Assembly: GCF_009939005.1 (NCBI RefSeq)
Contig: NZ_JAACJS010000015.1
Span: forward strand, 684,325 to 748,324
Origin: Sediminibacterium roseum
GTDB taxonomy: Bacteria; Bacteroidota; Bacteroidia; Chitinophagales; Chitinophagaceae
Reading direction: 5' to 3'
DNA: 64,000 nt
Program-made: the position numbers and the translations under genes
The notes under the pieces: generated by a model
Database searches by the model: none
What the model saw: only the letters and a program-made list of their open reading frames with translations
Told to the model about the DNA's origin: nothing
In this document: positions 18,268-26,302 of the stretch, one piece after another
Position numbering within the stretch: position 1 is the stretch's first letter
Layout of the letters: each line of letters starts with the position of its first letter

Positions 18268-19053
18268 TCAGCTTGCTTTTAGTTGATTAACAAAATCAGC
18301 AAAAGCAATCGAAGGGCTCGCCTCTTTCATAAAGTTCTCCCCGATGAGAAATCCTTTGAAACCGGCTTCCCGTAAAGTTACGATAGTATTTACATCGCTG
18401 ATGCCGCTTTCTGCCACCGCAGGCTTTTCTTTGGGTATCTTGTTGATAAGGCCGAGCGATGTATCTATACTCACTTCAAACGTTTTTAAATTCCTGTTGT
18501 TCACACCCACCAGGTCAACCGCCTCGCAAACATGGCCCAGCTCCTCTTCATTGTGTACCTCGAGCAGCACTTCCAGTCCCAGTTGTTTGGCCGTGGTGGC
18601 CATTGTTTTGACCGCTGCGGGCGATAAACATGCGGCGATGAGCAGGATCACTTCTGCGCCAAAAGATTTGGCCTCGATGAGCTGGTACTCATCGATCATA
18701 AAATCCTTGCGGAGCAAAGGCACCTCGTTGATGGTTGCTTCGGTAAGATCCTGTAATGAGCCGCCAAAAAACTCATGATCCGTCAACACAGAAATACCAG
18801 AAGCGCCGTTTGCCGCATAGGCCATTGTAACTTCTTCCACCGTTGCCTTATCATTGATGATGCCTTTGCTGGGTGATTTTCTTTTGTACTCGGCTATGAT
18901 GCCCGTTTTAGAAGGATCTGCGAGAAAGGAACGGAGGGATAGTACGGGGTGCGAAAAAAAATAGCCTTTCTCCAGCTCCGCAACGGAGACCTGTTGTTTG
19001 CGCGCCGCTACTTCCTTTTTCTTGTGTGCGATGATGGTGTCTAAAATATTCAT
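18268..19053 (-). CDS. trpC: TrpC, indole-3-glycerol phosphate synthase
   Basis: A 261-residue barrel enzyme that decarboxylates and closes the ring of CdRP. Family motifs include IAEYKRKSPSKGII (about 53-66, substrate-binding Lys), VLTDHEFFGGS (about 88-98), LLRKDFMIDEYQ (about 112-123) and AESGI near residue 213. It is not fused to TrpF, unlike the enterobacterial protein. One base separates it from trpD. Confidence 0.96.
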   Translation of the reverse strand: MNILDTIIAHKKKEVAARKQQVSVAELEKGYFFSHPVLSLRSFLADPSKTGIIAEYKRKSPSKGIINDKATVEEVTMAYAANGASGISVLTDHEFFGGSLQDLTEATINEVPLLRKDFMIDEYQLIEAKSFGAEVILLIAACLSPAAVKTMATTAKQLGLEVLLEVHNEEELGHVCEAVDLVGVNNRNLKTFEVSIDTSLGLINKIPKEKPAVAESGISDVNTIVTLREAGFKGFLIGENFMKEASPSIAFADFVNQLKAS

Positions 19054-19054
19054 C

Positions 19055-20047
19055 TTATTGAAGGCTGATTAATGTTTGTAAAACCTGGTTCGCTTTCCCG
19101 CTTTCAAGGCTCTCAACCGCGGCAAGATAGGCATCATTGTAACTGCCGTAGTTGCCCGTGCAATGCAGCGCCATTGCTGCGTTTGCGAGTACCACCGCAT
19201 TCTGGGCCCATGTTCCTTCGCCTTTGATAATGCGTGTGAAGATGGCAGCCGCCTCCTCTACAGTGTTGCCGCCATAAATGTCTTCGGCTGTTACGGTTCG
19301 CTTGCCCAGCTGTTCGGGCGTCATGATCTTTTCACCGTGGTTGGTGATCACCTTTGTATCGTTGGTAAGTGAGATCTCATCGTATCCATCCAGTCCATGT
19401 ATGATGGTGAAGGCATTGCCCGATTGCTGCAGCAGGTAATTGTAGATCCTCGCCATTTCCAGGTTGTACACGCCCACCAACTGGTAGGCCGGTGACGCAG
19501 GGTTGACCATCGGCCCCAGCATATTGAAAAAAGTACGCACGCCAAGGTTTTTGCGGATCGGCCCCACGATCTTCAATGCGGGGTGAAACAACGGTGCATG
19601 CAGGAAACAGATGTTGGCTGCTTCCAGTTCTTCCAGCAATTGTGCATTGTTGTTCTTGAATTTATATCCCAGCTGCTCCATCACATTAGACGAACCGCTG
19701 ATCGACGATGCCCCGTAGTTGCCATGCTTTGCAATTTTCTGACCCGCGCCGGCAACGATAAAACAGGAGAGCGTAGAGATGTTGAACGTATTCTTTCCAT
19801 CGCCGCCGGTTCCAACAATGTCCATCACTTTGTGGTCTTTCAGATCGGCCTTTACGCAAAGCTCCAGCAATGCATCGCGGAAACCCTGCAGCTCTTCGAT
19901 CGTAATGCTGCGCATGAGGAAGATGGTGATGAAAGCAGACATCTCCGCTTCATTGTAATCTCCCCGCGACATATTCACCAATATTTCTTTTGCGCTTTCG
20001 CGGGAAAGTGTTTTGTGTTCAAAAAGGTATTGCAGGATCTTTTTCAT
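19055..20047 (-). CDS. trpD: TrpD, anthranilate phosphoribosyltransferase
   Basis: A 330-residue class III phosphoribosyltransferase joining anthranilate and PRPP. The PRPP loop GTGGDGKNTFNIST is at about 79-92, and KHGNYGASSISGSSNVMEQLG (about 108-128, the anthranilate site) is seen. The protein stands alone and is not fused to TrpG. A 47-base gap separates it from trpG, the longest within the trp part of the operon, but no promoter-like box is visible there. Confidence 0.96.
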   Translation of the reverse strand: MKKILQYLFEHKTLSRESAKEILVNMSRGDYNEAEMSAFITIFLMRSITIEELQGFRDALLELCVKADLKDHKVMDIVGTGGDGKNTFNISTLSCFIVAGAGQKIAKHGNYGASSISGSSNVMEQLGYKFKNNNAQLLEELEAANICFLHAPLFHPALKIVGPIRKNLGVRTFFNMLGPMVNPASPAYQLVGVYNLEMARIYNYLLQQSGNAFTIIHGLDGYDEISLTNDTKVITNHGEKIMTPEQLGKRTVTAEDIYGGNTVEEAAAIFTRIIKGEGTWAQNAVVLANAAMALHCTGNYGSYNDAYLAAVESLESGKANQVLQTLISLQ

Positions 20048-20094
20048 CTTTTTTGTTTTTCAGCCATTTCAATTGTTCACCGGGAAGTTTGCGG

Positions 20095-20685
20095 TTATTG
20101 CTTTAACCAGTTGGCGATCATCTTTTCGCCATCCGGCGTAAGCACGCTTTCCGGGTGAAATTGTACACCCTGTATATCGTAGGTTTTGTGTTGCAAAGCC
20201 ATGATGTAATGATTTGCATCCCGCGCAGTGACCTCTAGTTCTGCAGGAAAATTTTTCTCATCGATCACCCAGCTGTGGTAGCGGCCAACAGACAGCCTGG
20301 ATGGAAGGCCATCAAACAACGAGGGCCGTGGATCGGGTGTTGCAGCCGACTCGTTGTGCACAACAATATCCGTTGCCACACCATGAAACACCGTCGACAG
20401 GTTGGTAAGCTGCCCGCCAAACGCCTCGCCGATTGCCTGGTGGCCCAGGCATACGCCCAGTATGGATTTTGATGCTGCATATTCCTTGATCAAAGGCAAC
20501 AACATCCCCGCTTCGGAGGGAATACCGGGGCCGGGCGATAAAATAATTTTGTCGTACGCTTTCGCTTTCTCCATCGGCAACTCATCGTTGCGGTATACAT
20601 CCACTTCCTGGTGGGTGATCTTTTCAACCAGGTGAACAAGGTTATAGGTAAAAGAATCGTAGTTATCGAATACTAAAATTTTCAT
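20095..20685 (-). CDS. trpG: TrpG, anthranilate synthase glutaminase subunit
   Basis: A 196-residue class I amidotransferase. Cys79 lies in ILGVCLGHQAIGEAFGG, and His177 and Glu179 in VQFHPESVLT. Such proteins can also serve as PabA in folate synthesis when no separate pabA exists; this cannot be decided here. It sits 19 bases after trpE. Confidence 0.95.
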   Translation of the reverse strand: MKILVFDNYDSFTYNLVHLVEKITHQEVDVYRNDELPMEKAKAYDKIILSPGPGIPSEAGMLLPLIKEYAASKSILGVCLGHQAIGEAFGGQLTNLSTVFHGVATDIVVHNESAATPDPRPSLFDGLPSRLSVGRYHSWVIDEKNFPAELEVTARDANHYIMALQHKTYDIQGVQFHPESVLTPDGEKMIANWLKQ

Positions 20686-20704
20686 GTTCGTTGTTTATCC
20701 TTGT

Positions 20705-22120
20705 TTAAATTCCCTCTGCTATTTCAATTGCCTTTTTTAATGCGTTGAGTTTGTTGTTCACTTCCTGCAGCTCGTTTTCAGGAACGCTCGCGGCAACAAC
20801 GCCCGCGCCGGCCTGGTAAATGAGTGTATTGTTTTTGCTGAGGAAGGTACGGATCATAATAGCGTGGTTGCAGCTTCCATCGAACCCGATGAAACCGATA
20901 CCGCCGCCGTAATAACTTCTTGCAGTTGGCTCATAATCGTCGATGATCTCCATCGCTTTAAATTTCGGGGCGCCGCTCAGCGTGCCTGCGGGAAATGTTT
21001 TCGCGAGCAATTCAAACGGGTTCTGGTCTTTTTTTACCCTGCCCGTTACTTCGCTTACAAGGTGTATCACATGGCTGTAATATTGCACCTGCCTGTAGCG
21101 GCTCACTACAACATCATCGCATGCCCTGCTCAGGTCGTTGCGTGCGAGATCAACAAGCATTACGTGCTCGGCGTTTTCTTTGGCATCCTGTAATAATTTT
21201 TCGGCCATCTGCTGGTCAACCTCATCGTCGCCCGATCTTTTAAAAGTGCCGGCAATAGGGTGAACAACCGCTTTCCCGTTCTGAATAATGAGCTGCGCCT
21301 CCGGTGAAGAGCCCATGAGTTTGTAATCGCCGTAGTCGAAGAAAAACAAGTAGGGAGACGGGTTCACGCTACGTAAGGCCCGGTATACATTGAATTCATC
21401 GCCTGCAAAGCCCTGCTGGAACCGCCTGCTTAAAACGATCTGGAAAACATCGCCGCGCATGCAACGTTGTATCCCTTTGCTTACCATGCTGCGGTATTCA
21501 TCGTCCGTCATGTTTGAGGATTCGCCGCCTTTTGCACTGAACGGGAACACAGGAACATCTTTGCTCCTGATCAGCGATTCAACAATTGATATTTCAGATT
21601 CAATACCCGGCAATACGTTCTCGCATACATACAACTCATCTTTGAAATGATTGAACGCAATTACGTACTGGTACAGCCGGTAGCGGATCAGCGGGATCAC
21701 AGGCTCATTGCCTGCTGTATTTTTAAGGGTGATCGTGTCGAAGAACTGCACGGCGTCAAAGGCCGTGTAACCAAAGAGCCCCTGCGCAAATTTTCCTTCT
21801 TTCTCAGCAGGAGGTTGTGCATCGAACTTTTGCATGAACGACCACAACTGCGCGGGTACCTCGGTTGCATGTTTTATATTGACACGCTCAGGTGTTTGCC
21901 CGGGCAATTTGAATTCGATCGTGCTCGGCGAACTGATCTCTATTCCGCCGATCGCATTGATACAGATAAACGAATAGCTGTTCTCCGATGTGTGGTGATC
22001 CGTGCTCTCCAGTAAAACCGTATCCCTGAACCGGTCGCGGATGCGCAGGTAGATCCCTACCGGCGTGAATACATCAGCGAGCATTTTCCTGCAGTGTGTC
22101 TGTAATTCCAGTTTCTTCAT
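20705..22120 (-). CDS. trpE: TrpE, anthranilate synthase component I
   Basis: A 471-residue chorismate-binding enzyme. The N-terminal region has LLESTDHHTSENSYSFI (about 35-51), matching the tryptophan feedback site (LLES). The catalytic part has FQIVLSRRF (about 223-231), IAGTFKRSGDDEVD (about 292-305), HVMLVDLARNDLSRA (about 320-334), AGTLSGAPKFKAMEIID (about 377-393) and YGGGIGFIGFDGSCNHAIMIRT. It is the first gene of the superoperon, placed just after the attenuator at 22160-22288. Control is therefore probably two-fold: feedback on the enzyme and attenuation of the mRNA. Confidence 0.97.
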   Translation of the reverse strand: MKKLELQTHCRKMLADVFTPVGIYLRIRDRFRDTVLLESTDHHTSENSYSFICINAIGGIEISSPSTIEFKLPGQTPERVNIKHATEVPAQLWSFMQKFDAQPPAEKEGKFAQGLFGYTAFDAVQFFDTITLKNTAGNEPVIPLIRYRLYQYVIAFNHFKDELYVCENVLPGIESEISIVESLIRSKDVPVFPFSAKGGESSNMTDDEYRSMVSKGIQRCMRGDVFQIVLSRRFQQGFAGDEFNVYRALRSVNPSPYLFFFDYGDYKLMGSSPEAQLIIQNGKAVVHPIAGTFKRSGDDEVDQQMAEKLLQDAKENAEHVMLVDLARNDLSRACDDVVVSRYRQVQYYSHVIHLVSEVTGRVKKDQNPFELLAKTFPAGTLSGAPKFKAMEIIDDYEPTARSYYGGGIGFIGFDGSCNHAIMIRTFLSKNNTLIYQAGAGVVAASVPENELQEVNNKLNALKKAIEIAEGI

Positions 22121-22159
22121 CTTTTAGCGTTTTTGCCCTTACCTCCTTTCAACGGGAGT

Positions 22160-22196
22160 AAAAAAAAGACCCCGACATTTTGTGTCGGGGTCTTTT
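22160..22196 (-). terminator. Attenuator terminator of the trp operon
   Basis: Read on the minus strand this is a perfect 14-bp stem (arms 22196-22183 and 22177-22164), a 5-base loop and an unbroken run of eight U residues (22167-22160). It lies about 40 bases before the trpE ATG, after the leader peptide stop, so it would stop transcription before the structural genes. Confidence 0.9.
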
Positions 22197-22251
22197 GAAT
22201 ATAATTCAAAAAAGTACTGGCCATGCCATTACAATCCCCGAACGGAGTTTG
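22185..22251 (-). promoter_or_regulatory. Competing antiterminator and pause hairpins of the trp attenuator
   Basis: On the minus strand, region 1 (CAAACTCC, 22251-22244) can pair with region 2 (GGGGATTG, 22239-22232) around a GTTC loop. Region 2 (TCGGGG, 22241-22236) can instead pair with region 3 (CCCCGA, 22190-22185), which is the 5' arm of the terminator. A ribosome stalled on the Trp codons would cover region 1, free region 2 and block the terminator. A ribosome at the stop codon would cover region 2 and let the terminator form. The pairings are read by eye and not energy-scored. Confidence 0.75.
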
Positions 22252-22288
22252 TATGCCACCACCAATATTTGTTTGTTGCCTGGTTCAT
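22229..22288 (-). CDS. trpL: Trp leader peptide with three consecutive Trp codons
   Basis: Read on the minus strand, ATG 22288-22286 opens a 19-residue peptide, MNQATNKYWWWHTNSVRGL, ending at TAA 22231-22229. The three tandem TGG codons (22264-22256) form the regulatory sensor: a ribosome starved for Trp-tRNA would stall there. The stop codon lies 32 bases before the terminator stem. The peptide itself is expected to have no other role. Its size, position and Trp codons match known trp operon leader peptides. Confidence 0.9.
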   Translation of the reverse strand: MNQATNKYWWWHTNSVRGL

Positions 22289-22323
22289 TGTGAAACAAAA
22301 ATGCGGCAGAATATGATCATAAA

Positions 22324-22331
22324 CAAATTTA
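22324..22331 (-). promoter_or_regulatory. -7 box TAAATTTG of the trp superoperon
   Basis: On the minus strand, TAAATTTG (22331-22324) is an exact TAnnTTTG match, 35 bases before the leader peptide ATG. No convincing -33 TTTG is seen at the usual spacing. Confidence 0.6.
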
Positions 22332-22402
22332 TTTTGGGAAACGGGTTAACTTCATGGGTGTATGCGGCCTGGGTGCCGGCATATGCACCATCAACCATCC
22401 TT

Positions 22403-23689
22403 ATGAGAAAACACACGCTGCTATTGGCTCTTACCGTTTTAGTCGCTTCATTGCTCAGCGCGCAAACAAACGATACCACTTACCTGCTCAGGCCCGACCG
22501 TGTGTTCGACGGCGAAACCATGCATACCAACTGGGTGGTGCTGGTTAAAAAAAATACCATCATCGCCGCAGGCGAAGCAAACACGGTAAAACCGGAAGGT
22601 ATTTACAAAACCATCGACCTGAAAGGAACCACTTTGCTGCCCGGGTTGATCGAGGGCCACTCGCACCTGTTCCTTCATCCTTACAACGAAACAAAATGGG
22701 ACGAGCAGGTAATGAACGAATCAAGGGCGGAACGTACGGCCCGCGCGGTGGTGCATGCGGAGAAAACATTGCGCGCAGGATTTACAACGGTGCGCGACCT
22801 GGGAACAGAGGGTGCGGATTACGATGATGTGGGTTTGAAGGCCGCCATTGAAAAAGGAATCGTTCCCGGCCCGCGCATGATCATCGCAACAAGGGCCATT
22901 GTTGCTACCGGCAGCTATGGGCCAAAAACAAAAAACACGGCGAACATCCTGGTCAAAGGCGCCGCCGAAGCAGACGGAACCGACGGACTGACCAGGGAAA
23001 CACGCACACAAATAGGCAATGGCGCGGACCTGGTAAAAGTATATGCGGATTACCGCTGGGGACTGAACAAAGATGTTTCCGAACCTACTTTCACTTTGGA
23101 AGAATTGAAAACGGTTGTAAACGTTGCCGCGAGCACGGGCCGCAAAGTGGTGGCGCATGCCGTTACGGAAGAAGGAATGCGAAGGGCAATACTTGCCGGT
23201 GTATCAACGATTGAACACGGCGACAATGCCACGGCGGAAATATTTGACCTGATGCTCAAACACAAAGTGGCCTACTGCGCAACCCTGAGCGCAACGGAAG
23301 CAACCAGCGAGTACAATACACCCTGGCGGAAAGGAAATTTCCCGGAACCACCACGCATTGTAACCAAGAAAAAAAGCTTCGCGCTTGCCTTGCAGAAAGG
23401 CGTGACCATCTGCTTCGGTGGCGATGTTGGGGTGTACCCGCATGGCGACAACGCCCGTGAAATGGAGGCCATGGTTGCCTATGGCATGAAACCCATTGAT
23501 GTATTGAAAAGCGCCACATCCGTAAATGCAGATGTGTTTGGATACGCAGAACGCATCGGGCGGATCAGAAAAGGATGGTTTGCCGATCTTGTTGCCGTAG
23601 AGGGCGATCCCTCAAAAAACATTACCGATATCCGCAAAACCGTGTTAATTATGAAAGATGGCGTGGTTTTTCTGAATAGTATTCGTTAA
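22403..23689 (+). CDS. Secreted amidohydrolase (imidazolonepropionase/Xaa-Pro dipeptidase-like)
   Basis: About 428 residues with a signal peptide (MRKHTLLLALTVLVASLLSAQ), then a metal-dependent amidohydrolase barrel. The metal motif HxH is in LIEGHSHLFLHP (about 79-90). Further ligands include VAHAVTEEGM (about 251-260), STIEHGDNA (about 271-279) and FGGDVGVYPHGDN (about 340-352). Such periplasmic members hydrolyse peptide or cyclic amide bonds; the substrate is unknown. The frame is open upstream to 22223, but that part runs over the trp leader on the other strand and gives no signal peptide, so I start at ATG 22403. DUF2147 follows nine bases on. Confidence 0.87.
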   Translation: MRKHTLLLALTVLVASLLSAQTNDTTYLLRPDRVFDGETMHTNWVVLVKKNTIIAAGEANTVKPEGIYKTIDLKGTTLLPGLIEGHSHLFLHPYNETKWDEQVMNESRAERTARAVVHAEKTLRAGFTTVRDLGTEGADYDDVGLKAAIEKGIVPGPRMIIATRAIVATGSYGPKTKNTANILVKGAAEADGTDGLTRETRTQIGNGADLVKVYADYRWGLNKDVSEPTFTLEELKTVVNVAASTGRKVVAHAVTEEGMRRAILAGVSTIEHGDNATAEIFDLMLKHKVAYCATLSATEATSEYNTPWRKGNFPEPPRIVTKKKSFALALQKGVTICFGGDVGVYPHGDNAREMEAMVAYGMKPIDVLKSATSVNADVFGYAERIGRIRKGWFADLVAVEGDPSKNITDIRKTVLIMKDGVVFLNSIR

Positions 23690-23698
23690 TATTCATTT

Positions 23699-24136
23699 AT
23701 GAAAAAGATCCTTCTATCCATTTGCTGCATTTTTTCCCTTGCATGCGCTTTCGCGGCAACCGGCGCCGATGACATTCTTGGCTACTGGCTGAGCCAGAAC
23801 GGGCAGGCGCAGATACAGGTTTACAAAGAAGGCGATAAATATTTCGGGAAGATCATCTGGCTGAAAGTACCCGACGACCCGAAACGCGGCGGCCCTAAAA
23901 AAGATTACAACAACCCGGACCCCGCACTGCGCGACAAACCCATTCTAGGTTCCACCATACTCCGCGATTTTAAATTCAACGATGGGGAATGGACAGGCGG
24001 CCGCGTATACGATCCGCAGAATGGCAAAGAGTACAAATGCTACCTCAAATTGAAAGATGCAAAAACGATGAGCATGCGGGGATACGTGGGCGTTTCTTTG
24101 CTGGGCCGGACAGAAATTTGGACGAGGGTCAAGTGA
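23699..24136 (+). CDS. DUF2147 family exported protein
   Basis: A 145-residue protein with a signal peptide (cleavage near CAFAATG, about residue 20) and the DUF2147 body: DDILGYWLSQNGQAQIQVY, then GKIIWLKVP, then ILRDFKFNDGEWTGGRVYDPQNGKEYKCYLKL, ending LGRTEIWTRVK. The fold is a small beta-barrel related to lipocalin-like domains. The function is unknown. It probably forms an operon with the amidohydrolase nine bases upstream. Confidence 0.85.
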   Translation: MKKILLSICCIFSLACAFAATGADDILGYWLSQNGQAQIQVYKEGDKYFGKIIWLKVPDDPKRGGPKKDYNNPDPALRDKPILGSTILRDFKFNDGEWTGGRVYDPQNGKEYKCYLKLKDAKTMSMRGYVGVSLLGRTEIWTRVK

Positions 24137-24168
24137 TCGTGATCGCTGAAAGCTGCAAATGCGCGTTG

Positions 24169-24591
24169 CTATACCGTCATAAACTCCTGCAGGAAACCGA
24201 CATCAAAAAAATAGATCGAAGGATCGGATGGATTGTAATAGACAGAAGTTCTCTTCTGTTTTGACAGGCGTTTTTGCAACTCATCTTCGGGCAGGAAAAC
24301 AGGCAGTGTTTTGAAAAAGGCCTTTTTATCGTTTATGTTTTCTGCATGGCAGGTAACGATAGAAACATGTTTTTCGATCTTCCCGCCATTCTCTCCATCC
24401 TCCAGGTAAGAACGGTGAACGATGGCACAATCTTCAAAATTTACTTTCAGTTCCTTGCCATAGGTTTTAAGGAAAAGAACTTTGTCTGAAAATATTTTTT
24501 CCTTCTGTTTCCGCTGGTAGCGAAGCAGTGCAACAATGCCCGCAATCATAATAACTGCAAAAAGGGCGATCAGGAAAACAACATAAGACAT
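24169..24591 (-). CDS. Small single-span membrane protein, unknown function
   Basis: A 140-residue protein with one N-terminal membrane helix (about 3-24), a basic stretch (RYQRKQKEKIF) that should stay in the cytoplasm by the positive-inside rule, and a soluble domain. I do not recognise the domain. It contains LYCHAEN-like and YYNPSDPSIYFFDVGFLQEF segments, the latter similar in feel to DUF3592-type modules in which a PxxP turn ends the domain. It follows hisB by 23 bases on the same strand, so it may be co-transcribed. Confidence 0.65.
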   Translation of the reverse strand: MSYVVFLIALFAVIMIAGIVALLRYQRKQKEKIFSDKVLFLKTYGKELKVNFEDCAIVHRSYLEDGENGGKIEKHVSIVTCHAENINDKKAFFKTLPVFLPEDELQKRLSKQKRTSVYYNPSDPSIYFFDVGFLQEFMTV

Positions 24592-24614
24592 ACTGCAACT
24601 GTTAAAACATTTTC

Positions 24615-25793
24615 TTACAAAACGCCCTTGGTAGATGGCAAGTGGTTCGACAAAGGATCGCGCTTCACCGCCATGCGGATGGCTTTGGCAAATGCTTTGA
24701 AGATGGCCTCTATCTTGTGGTGTTCGTTATCTCCTTTGCACTCGATGTTGAGGTTGCATTTAGCCGCATCGCTGAAAGATTTAAAAAAATGGAAGAACAT
24801 TTCAGTTGGCATCTCCCCGATTTTTTCGCGTTTGAACTCCGCATTCCAGACGATCCAGTTGCGGCCACCAAAATCGATGAGCACTTTCGCTTCTGCCTCA
24901 TCCATGGGTAAAGCAAACCCGTAACGCTCCATCCCGCGCTTGTCGGCCAATGCCTTTGCGAAGGCCTCTCCCAATGCGATGCCCGTGTCTTCAATAGCAT
25001 GGTGTTCATCTATGTGAAGGTCTCCTTTGGTAACCACCGCCAGATCCATTTTGCCATGGCGCGCGATCTGGTCGAGCATGTGATCGAAAAACCCGAGCCC
25101 TGTAGAAATATTCGCTTTGCCGCTTCCATCCAGGTTCAGTTCTATCCTGATCTGTGTTTCGTTCGTATTTCTTTCGTGCACCACTTTGCGTAACCCCAGT
25201 TTCAGGAAAGTATACACCTCGTGCCAATTGCCCGATTCAAAAACGATCGTATCGCGCAATGCTTTTTCCTGTTCTTCTGTAAGCTCGTGCAGCGATGAGC
25301 GGAAGTAAATGGCCTTGCATCCCAGGTTTTTCGCAAGCTGGATATCGCTCCAGCGGTCGCCGATCACAAATGAATTGGCAAGATCAAACCCCGGGTTGTC
25401 GAGAAAATGCTTAAGCAATCCTGTTCCCGGTTTACGGGTGTCTTTGTTATCGGCGGCAAATGTTTTGTCGATGATCATTTCATCAAACACAAAACCCTCG
25501 CCTTCCAGCGTGCGCTGCATCAGGTCGTGGTAAGGATGAAAAGTATGATCGGGATAACTATCGGTTCCCAGCCCATCCTGGTTTGTGACCATTACTTTAT
25601 AAAAATCCAGCTCACCTGCGATCGCGGACAATGCAGAGATCACGCCCGGAACAAAAGATGTTTTCTCGACCGCATCGATCTGGAAATCCGTTGGAGGCTC
25701 CTGCAATATCACACCATCACGGTCTATAAATAAAATGCGTTTCCCGCCCGGGGAAACTGTTTGAAGATCGTTATTATCAAATACCTGCGCCAT
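24615..25793 (-). CDS. hisB: HisB, histidinol-phosphatase / imidazoleglycerol-phosphate dehydratase
   Basis: A 392-residue fusion. The N-terminal HAD phosphatase (about 18-180) has the nucleophile pair DxD (Asp24, Asp26 in LFIDRDGVILQEP), VMVTNQDGLGT and SFVIGDRWSDIQLAKNLG. The C-terminal dehydratase (about 200-392) has the Mn ligands in DHMLDQIARHG, DEHHAIEDTGIALGEA and ECKGDNEHHKIEAIFKAFAKAIR. It is isolated from the other his genes, 50 bases downstream of a cytochrome c gene, with no his-type attenuator before it. Confidence 0.97.
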   Translation of the reverse strand: MAQVFDNNDLQTVSPGGKRILFIDRDGVILQEPPTDFQIDAVEKTSFVPGVISALSAIAGELDFYKVMVTNQDGLGTDSYPDHTFHPYHDLMQRTLEGEGFVFDEMIIDKTFAADNKDTRKPGTGLLKHFLDNPGFDLANSFVIGDRWSDIQLAKNLGCKAIYFRSSLHELTEEQEKALRDTIVFESGNWHEVYTFLKLGLRKVVHERNTNETQIRIELNLDGSGKANISTGLGFFDHMLDQIARHGKMDLAVVTKGDLHIDEHHAIEDTGIALGEAFAKALADKRGMERYGFALPMDEAEAKVLIDFGGRNWIVWNAEFKREKIGEMPTEMFFHFFKSFSDAAKCNLNIECKGDNEHHKIEAIFKAFAKAIRMAVKRDPLSNHLPSTKGVL

Positions 25794-25843
25794 CGTGTTT
25801 CTTGTAATCTTGTATACTTTTTTTGATACTTTTTTGCTGTCCG

Positions 25844-26296
25844 TTATTTTAGTTTAGCACGCACCGCTTTCACTTCTGCAGGCGTTACCGCGCTTGCCTT
25901 GTTCGTCCAGCTGTTGCGTGCATACGTGAGCACATCGGCCACTTCCTGGTCGCTCAGGTCCTTTTGCGGAAGCATGATGTTGCTGTATATTTCGCCATCG
26001 AGTTCTACTTTCTCGTTCATTCCATTCAATACGATCCTGATGATGCGCTCTTTGTCTTTCCCGATCACCTGCGATGCCCCGTCGAGCGGCGCATTGAGGT
26101 GTGGAACACCACCGCCGTCTACCTGGTGGCAAACAAGGCAACGTTTCAGGTAAATGGTTTTACCGCGATCGATCGATGCCTGCAAACCCGCTGCGGGCGC
26201 GAGTGTTCCGGTTTTTGCCTGTGCCGTTTTTTTAGGCGCCGTTTGAAAACTCAACAAAGTAACTGCCAGCAAACAGGCGATGAAATATCGTTTCAT
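25844..26296 (-). CDS. Periplasmic c-type cytochrome
   Basis: A 150-residue class I cytochrome c. Signal peptide MKRYFIACLLAVTLLSFQ, haem site CLVCH (about 53-57), and a likely distal Met ligand in NIMLPQKDLSDQEVADVLTYARNSW (about 106-130). It is preceded six bases upstream by a PQQ/sorbosone-type sugar dehydrogenase, its probable electron donor, and delivers electrons to the respiratory chain. Confidence 0.88.
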   Translation of the reverse strand: MKRYFIACLLAVTLLSFQTAPKKTAQAKTGTLAPAAGLQASIDRGKTIYLKRCLVCHQVDGGGVPHLNAPLDGASQVIGKDKERIIRIVLNGMNEKVELDGEIYSNIMLPQKDLSDQEVADVLTYARNSWTNKASAVTPAEVKAVRAKLK

Positions 26297-26302
26297 TGAA
26301 AA

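Noticed and set aside
22141..22155. AGGAGG-like sequence upstream of trpE
   Set aside because: It is about 20 bases from the ATG, too far for a Shine-Dalgarno site, and Bacteroidota rarely use one.
22223..22402. 60-residue N-terminal extension of the amidohydrolase
   Set aside because: It runs over the trp leader on the opposite strand. The signal peptide begins only at 22403.
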